DNA of 64,000 nt. Source: Roseiarcus sp963807735. GTDB taxonomy: Bacteria > Pseudomonadota > Alphaproteobacteria > Rhizobiales > Beijerinckiaceae. The first letter of the stretch is position 1. The number at the start of each line of letters is the position of its first letter. The stretch spans positions 496,001 through 560,000 of the forward strand of contig CAWEDI010000024.1 of the NCBI GenBank assembly GCA_963807735.1, read 5' to 3'. Below the pieces are notes generated by a model. The model did no database searches. It saw nothing but the letters and a program-made list of their open reading frames with translations, and was not told where the DNA came from. The position numbers and the translations under genes were made by a program. Positions 43,863-52,433 of this stretch are shown one piece after another.

Positions 43863-46216
43863 GGCGTCTTCTTCGCGCCGATCTGGAGGGCGTTTGGAAT
43901 GTTCACCGCGTCGATCCGGCTGCCGCGCATCTTGGCGCGCAATTGCTCGGCGACGCGCGCGGCGTCAACGCTATCGTGAATGATCTGCGGCTTGATAAGA
44001 ATTATGAGTTCGGTTCGCTGATGCTGCTTGCCGGTGCTGCCGAACGCGCCGCCGACGATCGGCAACTGATCGAGGACCGGGATGCCGGAGCGTGACTTGT
44101 CCATCTCGTCCGAAACCAATCCGGCGAGCAGCACGGTCTGGCCGCTGGTGACCGAGAGCGCGCTCTTCACCTTGCGCTCCGAAATGGTCGGCGTCAGATT
44201 TGTCTGATCCGCCGCGGCGGTCGAAGCGCCAGCCGGATTGACGACGTTGCTGATCTCCTGGTCGATCTCAAGTTGGATGCTGTTATCGGGGCTGACCCGC
44301 GGCAGAACGTCAAGAATGATGCCGGTGTTTTTGTAATCGTACGTGTTGACGACGGCGTTGTTGGAGCTGAGCACCGTCGCGCTGCCGGTCGCGACCGGCA
44401 CCTGATCGCCGACCTCGAGCGTCGCCTCCTCGTTGTCGACAACAACCAACGACGGATTGGAGAGAATCTTCACGTCCGTGAGTTGATGCAGCGCATTGAT
44501 GATCGCTTGCGGCGAGGCGACGTTGCCGACAAACACGTTGAATCCGTTCGGCGCGTCCGCGTTGGTGAGCGGCTGTCCGGTCCCTGAATTGGCGATCGAG
44601 CCGAGATGCCCGGAGAGATAGAACTGCACGCCGTAGTTCAGTTGATCGTTGAGCGTGACTTCGGCGATCGTGACGTCGATGGCGACCTGCGAGCGCGGCC
44701 GGTCGATCTGCTGCAGCGCCTTCTCGATGATGCGGTAGTTCTCGGCGCTCGCGTAAACCAGCACCGAATTGTCGTCGGTGTCGGCGGTGATGCGCACGTT
44801 CGGCAACAACGAAGAGCCGCTCTGATCGCCGGAGGCGGCGAAAGCGGAGTTCAGCGCGGCGGTCTGCAAGCCGCCGAACGGGGAGCCGCCCGCACCCCCG
44901 CCGCCGGCGCCGGTGACGCCTCCTCCGCCCGACCCGAGGAGTCCGCCGCCGAGGCCGCCGCCGCCGCTCCCAAGTCCGCCGCTGCTGGGCGAACCGCTTG
45001 AGCCGGGAGACGGCGTCCCGCTGGAGCCGCTCGAATTCGAACCCCCGCCGCCGGTCAAGCGGTCGGTGACCGATAGATGCTTCTGACCGGAGCCGGGGGC
45101 GGTCGAGTTTGCGTCCGAGTCGCTCCCGCCGCCGCCGAACATCGCGCTCAACAGATGCGCGAGCGATTTGGCGTCGCCATAGCGGACCTTGTAGACGTGG
45201 ACGCCGGAGGCGGTGAGATTGGGCGAATCCAGCCGCTCGATCCAGTGTTGCGCCGCCTGGAGAAATTGCGGCCGCGTCGCGACGACGAGAACGGCGTTCT
45301 GCGCGGGGATTTCCTGTATCTTGACGAGCCCGTGGCCGAGCCCGGATTCGCCGCTGTCGAGGATCTTTTCGAGCTCGCTCGCAATCGCGCTGGAGCTGCC
45401 GTTCTTGATCGGAAACAAGCCGACCGACTGGCCGCGCATCCAATCGACGTCGAACTGGCGCACCGTGTCGACCGCCGCGCGCCGCTCCTGCCCGGTGCCG
45501 ACGACGAGAACGAGCCGGCCGCTTGGGTCGGCGCGCACGGCGCCGGGGCGGGCGGCGAAGCCCTCCAACAAACGCCCGATCGCCGGCCCCGACACATAGC
45601 GCAACGGGATCACCGTCATGCCGTAGCCGGCTTCGACGCCGGCGTTGGCGTTGTCGGTCTGGCCGAACACGGAGCCGTCGCCGATCGGCGTGATGCGGTA
45701 GCCGCCCGCCTCCTTGACCATCCCGAGATTGTTGGCGTGCAGCGCGCTCTCGAAGACGAAGATGAGGTCCTTCTTGGCGATCGGACGGCTCGACGACAGG
45801 TTGATCGAGCCCTGGGCGCGAGGATCGACCGAATAGCGCATTCCGAGTATGTCGCCGAGTACGACCTTGGCGACATTGGCGAGCGGGCTGTTTTCAAAAT
45901 TGAGCGTATAGCCCTCGGCGGTCTCCGCGAGCCCTTCCGGCGCCGGGGGATCCGCCTCGGCGACCGCGTTCGCGGTTTCCGATCCAAACGAAAGGAAGCC
46001 CGCGCCCTTGTTGTCGCCGCCGGAGGATTGGCGTACCGCTGTCGGGAAACGCGGCGAAAGGTCGGCCGCGCGGACGGAGTCGGCGGCGTTCTGCGGTTCG
46101 TCGGTGCGCTGTTGGAGATAGGCCGGAGAGCAGCCCGCCAGCCCAAAAAGCAGGGTTGCGCTGACGACGCCAGCGCGCGCCACCGCGCTTCGAGACCCTA
46201 CAAATTGAACATCCAC
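43859..46216 (-). CDS. gspD: Type II secretion outer-membrane secretin GspD
   Basis: Forms the outer-membrane channel. The 785-residue protein has a lipoprotein signal (LFGLAGC, cysteine 29), N0 and N1-N3 domains (about 100-360 and 455-500) and the secretin core (about 505-745) with VDNEEATLEVGDQVPV and RTELIILIKPQII. Between N2 and N3 lies a Gly/Ser-rich stretch (about 361-449) far longer than usual. The lipid anchor suggests self-piloting to the outer membrane. It is divergent from gspE across a 104-base gap and is followed by the prepilin peptidase. Confidence 0.94.
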   Translation of the reverse strand: MDVQFVGSRSAVARAGVVSATLLFGLAGCSPAYLQQRTDEPQNAADSVRAADLSPRFPTAVRQSSGGDNKGAGFLSFGSETANAVAEADPPAPEGLAETAEGYTLNFENSPLANVAKVVLGDILGMRYSVDPRAQGSINLSSSRPIAKKDLIFVFESALHANNLGMVKEAGGYRITPIGDGSVFGQTDNANAGVEAGYGMTVIPLRYVSGPAIGRLLEGFAARPGAVRADPSGRLVLVVGTGQERRAAVDTVRQFDVDWMRGQSVGLFPIKNGSSSAIASELEKILDSGESGLGHGLVKIQEIPAQNAVLVVATRPQFLQAAQHWIERLDSPNLTASGVHVYKVRYGDAKSLAHLLSAMFGGGGSDSDANSTAPGSGQKHLSVTDRLTGGGGSNSSGSSGTPSPGSSGSPSSGGLGSGGGGLGGGLLGSGGGGVTGAGGGGAGGSPFGGLQTAALNSAFAASGDQSGSSLLPNVRITADTDDNSVLVYASAENYRIIEKALQQIDRPRSQVAIDVTIAEVTLNDQLNYGVQFYLSGHLGSIANSGTGQPLTNADAPNGFNVFVGNVASPQAIINALHQLTDVKILSNPSLVVVDNEEATLEVGDQVPVATGSATVLSSNNAVVNTYDYKNTGIILDVLPRVSPDNSIQLEIDQEISNVVNPAGASTAAADQTNLTPTISERKVKSALSVTSGQTVLLAGLVSDEMDKSRSGIPVLDQLPIVGGAFGSTGKQHQRTELIILIKPQIIHDSVDAARVAEQLRAKMRGSRIDAVNIPNALQIGAKKTP

Positions 46217-46320
46217 GCTTCGCCGATCCCGACGTTGAACGATTTGCGAAAAACCATTAATCCTAAGCTAGGTCAAGCAAACAAATATCCACCGCGTCAT
46301 AATTCCGCAATGCTCCAGCC

Positions 46321-48033
46321 ATGAAATCGGCGCTTCATCGAACAATGCAAATGCACGCAAGCCAAGACCGTTCGCGCGCGTTGTTGGACAGACTCGTTGC
46401 GCGTCGTTTGCTTAGCGCGGATCGTATTTCCGGCGAGTTGGACGGGAAGGTCGCGCGCATCTCTTTGCGCACCGCCTTCGAGGCGAGCGAGATGTCGGCG
46501 CACGAGTTCGCCGACGAGGTCGCGGTCGGTTTCGAGCTGCCGCGCGCCACGCTCGCCGAAATGATGTCGGCCGCCTCGCTCGGCGCCTCGTTCAGCGAAC
46601 GCTTCCTGCGCGAAGCGTCGATCTTTCCCTACGCCGACGAGGCGGGCAGGGCGCGGCTCGCGATGGCCGATCCCAGCGACGAGGATGCGCGTCGCGCCGC
46701 AGAGATCGCGCTCGATGCGGCCGCCGAGATCGTCGTCGCCTCGTTCGAGGACATCGCCAGCGCGCTGACCGCGCGGCTCGGCGAGGTCGCGCCGGAGGGC
46801 GCGCCGACCGCGCGCGGCGCCGCGGAAGAGGAGAGCCTCGACAACCTGCGCGATCTCGCGAGCGGCGCGCCGGTGGTGCGCGCCTTCGACGCGATCGTCG
46901 AGAAGGCGGTCGACCTGCGCGCGAGCGACATCCACATCGAACCCGGGCGATCGGGTCTTTCCATCCGCATGCGCGTCGACGGCGTGCTGCGCGCCGTCGC
47001 GGCGCCGGCCGACGCGCCGCCGCAGGCGCTGATCTCGCGCCTGAAAATCCTGTCGGGCCTCAACATCGCCGAGCGCCGTCTGCCGCAAGACGGCGCCGCG
47101 CGGCTCAAGGTCGGCCGCAACGAGCTTGACGTGCGCGTCGCCACCTCGCCGACGCCGCACGGGGAGTCGGCGGTCATTCGTCTGTTGCCGCGCGATCGCG
47201 GGCTCCTGGAGATCCCGAAGCTCGGCATGCGCGGCCCCGATGAGCGCCGCATCCGCCGCGCCATGGACTACCCCAACGGCATGATTATCATCACCGGCCC
47301 GACCGGCAGCGGCAAGACGACGACGCTGGCGACGCTGCTGACCGCGCTCAACACCCCGGCGGTGAAGATCCTGACGATCGAAGACCCGATCGAATATGAG
47401 CTTGCCGGAGTCGTGCAGACGCAGGTCAAGGCGGCGATCGGGCTCACCTTCGCCACGGCGATGCGGGCGTTCCTTCGCCACGATCCCGACATCATCATGG
47501 TCGGCGAAATCCGCGACAAGGAGACGGCGGAAATCGCGGTCCACGCCGCGCTGACCGGCCATCTCGTGCTCACCACGCTGCATACCGAGACCGCCGCCGG
47601 CGCGGTGCCGCGGCTCATCGATCTCGGCGTCGAGCCGTTTCTGCTGAAGTCAACGCTGCGGCTGGTGATGGCGCAGCGCCTGGTGCGCATCTTGTGCGAC
47701 CGTTGCAAGACGCAGCGTCGATTGACCGACGCCGATCTCGACCGCGATCCCAGGCTGGCGCTGCTCGGACTGGCGGCGGGCGAGGGGGTCTGCGAGCCGA
47801 AGGGTTGTGAGCGTTGCTCGGGCGTCGGCTTTCGCGGCCGCGTCGGCGTGTTCGAAGCGGTTGACGTCGAGGGAGAGACGCGCGAGCACGTGCGGGCGGG
47901 CATAGACTCGCACGCCATCGAGGCGGCGGCGCTGCGCGCCGGCATGACGACGATGACGGTCGACGCCGCCGAAAAGGTGCGCGCCGGCGTCACGTCCGTC
48001 GCCGAGGCGCTGCGTGTGACAGCGATCAGGTGA
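46321..48033 (+). CDS. gspE: Type II secretion ATPase GspE
   Basis: Cytosolic motor of 570 residues. N1E/N2E domains occupy about 20-160; the ATPase core has Walker A GPTGSGKTTT (326-335), Asp box LTIEDPIEYE, Walker B DPDIIMVGEIRD (388-399) and His box HLVLTTLHTE. A zinc-binding module follows with CDRC (459/462) and CERC (496/499). It opens the rightward gspEFGHLM run. An in-frame ATG at 46345 is an alternative start. Confidence 0.95.
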   Translation: MKSALHRTMQMHASQDRSRALLDRLVARRLLSADRISGELDGKVARISLRTAFEASEMSAHEFADEVAVGFELPRATLAEMMSAASLGASFSERFLREASIFPYADEAGRARLAMADPSDEDARRAAEIALDAAAEIVVASFEDIASALTARLGEVAPEGAPTARGAAEEESLDNLRDLASGAPVVRAFDAIVEKAVDLRASDIHIEPGRSGLSIRMRVDGVLRAVAAPADAPPQALISRLKILSGLNIAERRLPQDGAARLKVGRNELDVRVATSPTPHGESAVIRLLPRDRGLLEIPKLGMRGPDERRIRRAMDYPNGMIIITGPTGSGKTTTLATLLTALNTPAVKILTIEDPIEYELAGVVQTQVKAAIGLTFATAMRAFLRHDPDIIMVGEIRDKETAEIAVHAALTGHLVLTTLHTETAAGAVPRLIDLGVEPFLLKSTLRLVMAQRLVRILCDRCKTQRRLTDADLDRDPRLALLGLAAGEGVCEPKGCERCSGVGFRGRVGVFEAVDVEGETREHVRAGIDSHAIEAAALRAGMTTMTVDAAEKVRAGVTSVAEALRVTAIR

Positions 48034-48037
48034 GGCC

Positions 48038-49243
48038 ATGCCGAACTACCGCTACAGGGCCATGACGCCAGCCGGGGAAGTCGTAGACGGTTCGGTCGAA
48101 GCGCCGACCGAGGACGGCGTCGCCGACCGGATTCTCAGTCTCGGTCTCATCCCGATCGACACCGACGCCCCGGAGCGGCAGGCGAAGGCGGCGTACTCCT
48201 GGCGCGGCGCGCCGCGGGCCGAGGATGTCACGGTGTTCTCGCGCGACCTCGCGCTGCTGCTGCGCACCGGCGCGCGCATCAATGACGCGCTCGAATTGCT
48301 CGCCTCGGACGGGGAGACGGGGCGGATGCGCGCCGTCGTCTCCGGCCTGCTCGAAGCGGTGCTCGGCGGCCAAAGTCTCAACGAGGCGCTTTCGGCGCGG
48401 CCCGATGTATTCCCGCCGATTTACGTGGCATTGGTCAGGGTCGGCGAAACGACCTCGATGCTGCCGACGATCCTGGAGGCGATCGCCGCCGAGCGCGCGC
48501 GAGCGGAAGTGTTGCGCCGGCGCCTCACCGACGCGCTGCGCTATCCCGCGTTCCTGCTCGCCGGCGCGGGTACCGTGCTGATCTTCTTCCTCACGTTCGT
48601 TCTGCCGCAATTCGCAGCGGTGTTCAGCGATTTCAACGCCAAACCCGATCCGATCCTGGCGACGTTCCTCGGCGCCTCGGTGTTCTTGCGGGAGAACGGG
48701 ACGTATCTGGCGGTCGGTGCGGCCTGCGCGGTGCTCGGCCTGTTTTTCGCGCTGCGGCGGCCGGCGATGCGCGCGGTGCTGTTCAGTCAGGCGGCCAAGC
48801 TGCCGGGGATCGGCGCCGCGGTCGAATATCACCGCACGATTCTGTTTTGCCGCAACCTAGGATTATTGTTGTCCGGCGGTGTCACTTTGTCGGCGGCGCT
48901 ACGTATCCTAGTCGATGTGATGTCCGCCACAGCGCGCGTCACATTATGGACGGATATTGTCGACACGGTGCGTAGAGGCGGAAAATTGTCGGAGGCTCTG
49001 TTTGCGGCGCGGGTGCTCCCGCCGATGGCGGTAAGAACGTTGCGCCTGGGCGAAGATTCCGATCAGTTGCCGATGCTCGCCGGGCGGGTGGCGGACTATT
49101 ACGAGACCAAGCTCGGCCGCACGATCGACCGTATCGTCGGCGTCATTGGACCGCTGGCGATCATCGTGATCAGCACGATCGTCGGCGGCCTTATCGTTTC
49201 GGTGATGACGGCGCTGTTATCCGTCGATCAAATGGTGGAGTGA
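48038..49243 (+). CDS. gspF: Type II secretion inner-membrane platform protein GspF
   Basis: Polytopic platform protein of 401 residues that couples the ATPase to pseudopilus assembly. It has the two repeated GspF cytosolic domains (about 65-190 and 270-390; FSRDLALLLRTGARI and FCRNLGLLLSGGVTL correspond) and three membrane helices, the last near the C-terminus (PLAIIVISTIVGGLIVSVM). It begins four bases after the gspE stop. Confidence 0.94.
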   Translation: MPNYRYRAMTPAGEVVDGSVEAPTEDGVADRILSLGLIPIDTDAPERQAKAAYSWRGAPRAEDVTVFSRDLALLLRTGARINDALELLASDGETGRMRAVVSGLLEAVLGGQSLNEALSARPDVFPPIYVALVRVGETTSMLPTILEAIAAERARAEVLRRRLTDALRYPAFLLAGAGTVLIFFLTFVLPQFAAVFSDFNAKPDPILATFLGASVFLRENGTYLAVGAACAVLGLFFALRRPAMRAVLFSQAAKLPGIGAAVEYHRTILFCRNLGLLLSGGVTLSAALRILVDVMSATARVTLWTDIVDTVRRGGKLSEALFAARVLPPMAVRTLRLGEDSDQLPMLAGRVADYYETKLGRTIDRIVGVIGPLAIIVISTIVGGLIVSVMTALLSVDQMVE

Positions 49244-49247
49244 CGTC

Positions 49248-49703
49248 ATGTTGGCCATCACGCGCTGGACGCGAAACCGGACTCGCAAAGCGGACGGCGA
49301 AGCCGGGTTCACCCTGATCGAGATGTTGGTCGTCATCACGATCATCGGCCTCATCATGGGCTTGGTCGGCCCGAGAGTGCTCAACTATCTCGCCGAGTCC
49401 AAGGTCAAGACGGCCAAGATTCAGATCGAGAGCCTGTCGGCCGCCGTCGATCTCTACTATCTCGACAACGGACATTACCCTGCGGCAAGCGACGGGCTCG
49501 ACGCGTTGGTTCGACGCCCCGCCGGCGACAGTGCGTGGAACGGGCCTTATCTCAAGACCGCCCAAACGCCGGCCGACCCGTGGGGTCACCCTTACGTCTA
49601 CAAGTCGCCCGGCGATCACGCGCCTTATGAAGTCGCCTCTTATGGTCCGAGCGGCCCGACAGGAACCGACGACGCCCACATGATCAAAAGCGCGGCGCGG
49701 TGA
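49248..49703 (+). CDS. gspG: Type II secretion major pseudopilin GspG
   Basis: Main subunit of the pseudopilus, 151 residues. The leader ends DGEAG and the mature part opens FTLIEMLVVITIIGLIMGLVGPRV with the +5 glutamate. The GspG body is clear: VDLYYLDNGHYPAASDGLDAL and DPWGHPYVYKSPG, the calcium-loop region. Four bases follow the gspF stop; its own stop overlaps the gspH GTG. Confidence 0.95.
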   Translation: MLAITRWTRNRTRKADGEAGFTLIEMLVVITIIGLIMGLVGPRVLNYLAESKVKTAKIQIESLSAAVDLYYLDNGHYPAASDGLDALVRRPAGDSAWNGPYLKTAQTPADPWGHPYVYKSPGDHAPYEVASYGPSGPTGTDDAHMIKSAAR

Positions 49704-50164
49704 CGGCGATGGCGCGCGAGGCGGGCTTCACGCTGATAGAGGCGGTTGCGATGCTCGCGATCATCGCGCTCGCCGCCGCGCTCGCGTTGCCGCGCATTCC
49801 GCTCTCGACGACGCGGCCAATGCTTGAAGGATACGCTCTGCAAGTGGCGGCGTTGCTGAAGGCCGACCGCGTCGCCGCGGTGCGGCGGCGCATGCGCGTC
49901 GAGACCGTCCTCAGCGCCAACGATAAAACCGTCACGTCCGGAGCCGGGGCCGGGATGTTGCAGCTTCCCGCCGACGTCGCGTTCGACGCGATCGTCGCCG
50001 AAAACTGCTCGGGGCAGAAAAACGGAGCGACGATCAACTTCCTGCCGAGCGGCATGTCTTGCGGCGGCACCGTCGCGCTCGCACGCCCCGGCATGGCGTA
50101 TCATGTGCGGGTAAACTGGTTCACCGGAGGGGTCGACGTTGTCCCAGCCGACGCGCCTCGCTAG
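49700..50164 (+). CDS. gspH: Type II secretion minor pseudopilin GspH
   Basis: A 154-residue pseudopilin. The leader is very short (REAG) before FTLIEAVAMLAIIALAAALALP, with the +5 glutamate. The body has KADRVAAVRRRM and a C-terminal beta sheet typical of GspH. GTG 49700 overlaps the gspG stop; ATG 49709 is an equally possible start. Confidence 0.87.
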   Translation: MTAMAREAGFTLIEAVAMLAIIALAAALALPRIPLSTTRPMLEGYALQVAALLKADRVAAVRRRMRVETVLSANDKTVTSGAGAGMLQLPADVAFDAIVAENCSGQKNGATINFLPSGMSCGGTVALARPGMAYHVRVNWFTGGVDVVPADAPR

Positions 50165-51224
50165 CGCCCCCGCGCTCGGGCGCGCCGCTGCCCGCCGCCC
50201 GAGCGCCGCCTCGCTCTGGATCGACGCGCGGCTCAACGACGCGGCGCGGGCGATGGCGCAAGTCAGCGACGGCCTGCGCCGCCGCCGTCGCCTGGTTTTC
50301 GTCGAGCAGCCGGACGGCTCATTCCTGCGCGAGGGCGGCAAGCGGGCGACCGCAACGCCGTTGTTCTGGCGCGACGGGCGGTTTTCTGGCGCGCCGACCC
50401 TCTGGCGCGGCGGCGATGTCGAGTTCCGCTTGGCGCCGCATCGTTGCGTGTTTCGCGAATTGGAGTTGCCATCGCGCGCCGGCGAATTTCTCGAAGGCGT
50501 CGTGCGGGCGCAAATCGACCGCGTTACGCCGTGGCGGGCGAGCGAGGCCGCCTTCGGCTGGGGTGCGCCGCAGCCGCGCGACGGCCAGCGGATCGTCGTC
50601 ACCGTCGCCGCCGCCAAGCGCGGCCCCATCGCCGAACTTGCCGACGCCGCCGCGCGGGCGGGCGCCGACGCCGTATCGATCGCGACGACTTATGGCGACG
50701 CAACGATCGAGATCCTCGGCCGCCGGCACGGCGCCACCACTCGCATTGGGCGATGGCGCTTCGCGCTGCTCGCTCTGCTCGGCGTCGCCATGGCGGCGGC
50801 GCTCGCAGCGCTGGTGGCGCAATGGACGGTCGGCGCCGACCTCGGCGACCGCGCCGAGACGCTGACCGCAAGCCTCGGCCAGAAGCGGGCCGCGCTTCAG
50901 CGGCTTGAGCGCGCGGGCCAGGACCCGGCGGCGCAGGCGCTCGACGCGCGCAAGCGCTCGCTTCCCGCGGCGGTCATCGTGCTGGAGGCGTTGACGCGCG
51001 CGTTGCCGGACGAAGCCTACCTCACGGAGATGCGCCTGGAGGGCGATAAGGTGGAGATCGCGGGCGTCGCCGCCGACGCCGCCGCGCTGATCCCTGCGCT
51101 CGAGAAATCGCCTCATTTCGCGCAGGCCACCTTCACCGCGCCGACGACGCGCTCGGAGGAGGACAAGGGCGAAGTGTTCCGCATTTCGGCGCGCGTCGCG
51201 CCGCGGCTGACGGTGGCGCCATGA
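50139..51224 (+). CDS. gspL: Type II secretion GspL-like protein with PilN-type C-terminus
   Basis: Bitopic inner-membrane protein of 361 residues: an N-terminal cytosolic actin-like domain (about 30-200, with FRELELPSRAGEFLEGVV), one membrane helix (about 208-228) and a periplasmic coiled coil plus PilN/GspL ferredoxin-like fold (VILEALTRALPDEAYLTEM). It would recruit GspE to the membrane. The TTG start at 50139 overlaps gspH by 26 bases and is the least certain start in this operon. Confidence 0.83.
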   Translation: MSQPTRLASAPALGRAAARRPSAASLWIDARLNDAARAMAQVSDGLRRRRRLVFVEQPDGSFLREGGKRATATPLFWRDGRFSGAPTLWRGGDVEFRLAPHRCVFRELELPSRAGEFLEGVVRAQIDRVTPWRASEAAFGWGAPQPRDGQRIVVTVAAAKRGPIAELADAAARAGADAVSIATTYGDATIEILGRRHGATTRIGRWRFALLALLGVAMAAALAALVAQWTVGADLGDRAETLTASLGQKRAALQRLERAGQDPAAQALDARKRSLPAAVIVLEALTRALPDEAYLTEMRLEGDKVEIAGVAADAAALIPALEKSPHFAQATFTAPTTRSEEDKGEVFRISARVAPRLTVAP

Positions 51225-51748
51225 ACGTCAAGCTGCGCCAAAGCCTTTCGGCGGCGGGATTTTTTGCGCTGGTCGCGGCGCTGCTCGGCGGCGCGGCGTC
51301 GACCGCCGTCGAACTGCGCGACCGGCAGGCCGAGGTCGCCTCTTTGACCGAACAGGCGCAGGCTTTGGACGCGCGGGTGCGCCGGATCGGGCCGGGCAAA
51401 GCCGGCGGTCCGGTAGATTCGCCGTTCGTCGACGCCGCAACCATCACCTTGGCCGGCGCCGTCTTGCAGCAGCGGATCGAGGCCGCGGTGACGGCCGCTG
51501 GCGGCCATCTCGTGTCCTCCAAGGTCGAAGTCGGCGGCCGCGGCGCGGAGAAGCGGGTCGGGCTCGAGGCTGAATTGACGATCGGGCAATCCGATATGCA
51601 AAAGCTGCTATACGACCTGGAAACTGGGCGCCCCTATCTTTTCGTCGAGGCGTTCGAGGCGCGGGCGCCTGAGAAGGGCGACGGACAGGCGGCGGGCGAT
51701 ATGCGTGTGTCCCTGAACTTGTCAGGGCAGTGGAGCGGGCCGAAATGA
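51221..51748 (+). CDS. gspM: Type II secretion GspM-like protein (GspMb/PilO type)
   Basis: A 175-residue bitopic protein with one N-terminal membrane helix (AAGFFALVAALLGGAAS), a coiled coil (about 35-55) and a small periplasmic domain ending LSGQWSGPK. The length and layout match the GspMb/PilO type that pairs with GspL. The ATG overlaps the gspL stop and the stop overlaps the next ATG. Confidence 0.83.
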   Translation: MNVKLRQSLSAAGFFALVAALLGGAASTAVELRDRQAEVASLTEQAQALDARVRRIGPGKAGGPVDSPFVDAATITLAGAVLQQRIEAAVTAAGGHLVSSKVEVGGRGAEKRVGLEAELTIGQSDMQKLLYDLETGRPYLFVEAFEARAPEKGDGQAAGDMRVSLNLSGQWSGPK

Positions 51749-52419
51749 ATTACGCTGTGCTATGGGCCGCTCTTGTCGCTATCGCCTCGCCCGCTGAGGC
51801 GCAGCAGCAGGAGGCGACGCCGCGCAGCGAGCCGCCGGCCGCGTCGCGCGACGGCGCGGTGCGCAATCCGTTGGCGATGCTCCGTCTCGAAGACCTCGCG
51901 GTGACGCGCGATCGCCCGTTGTTCTCGCCAACGCGCCGGCCGCCGCCGCCGGTCGCCGAGGCGCCGCCCCCGCCGCCGCCCCCGCCGCCGGCCGAGCAGA
52001 AGGCCGTCGCGGTCGAGCCGCCGCCGTTCGATCTCGTCGGCGCGGTGATCGGGGAAGCCTATAATCTCGTGCTGGTGCGCAACCGCACCACCAACGAAGT
52101 GACGCGGCTTCGCGAAGGCGAAGAGAAGGATGGTTGGCGGGTGGGAACGGTGAGCCTGCGCTCGGCGTCGCTGGAGCGCGACGGCCGCGTCGAAATGCTG
52201 GCGTTCCCCACGCCTTTGGCGCCCGGCGCGCCATCGCTGGCCCTCGGCGCCCCCGCGGGGCCGGTCATCGCCGGGCCGGGTCCGGATAACGATATGCCGG
52301 GGCCGGCCACCGCCATGGATATGCCGGTCAATGACGCATCGGCGCCGCCCCCGCCGCCGGCGCCAGTGGTCGATCCGCAGCTCGCGCGACAGATGCGAAG
52401 GCTCCACGTCAACAGATAA
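51745..52419 (+). CDS. Type II secretion GspC/GspN-like HR-domain protein
   Basis: A 224-residue periplasmic or anchored protein with an N-terminal signal/anchor (VLWAALVAIASPAEA), a proline linker with a run of nine prolines (about residues 74-83) and an HR-like domain FDLVGAVIGEAYNLVLVRN...WRVGTVSLRSASLERDGR (about 93-150), which in GspC binds the secretin. The C-terminal third is Pro/Ala/Gly-rich and low in complexity. No separate gspC is in the window, so this gene probably fills that role. It ends the gspEFGHLM run. Confidence 0.75.
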   Translation: MNYAVLWAALVAIASPAEAQQQEATPRSEPPAASRDGAVRNPLAMLRLEDLAVTRDRPLFSPTRRPPPPVAEAPPPPPPPPPAEQKAVAVEPPPFDLVGAVIGEAYNLVLVRNRTTNEVTRLREGEEKDGWRVGTVSLRSASLERDGRVEMLAFPTPLAPGAPSLALGAPAGPVIAGPGPDNDMPGPATAMDMPVNDASAPPPPPAPVVDPQLARQMRRLHVNR

Positions 52420-52433
52420 GCGCGCGCCGCCGC

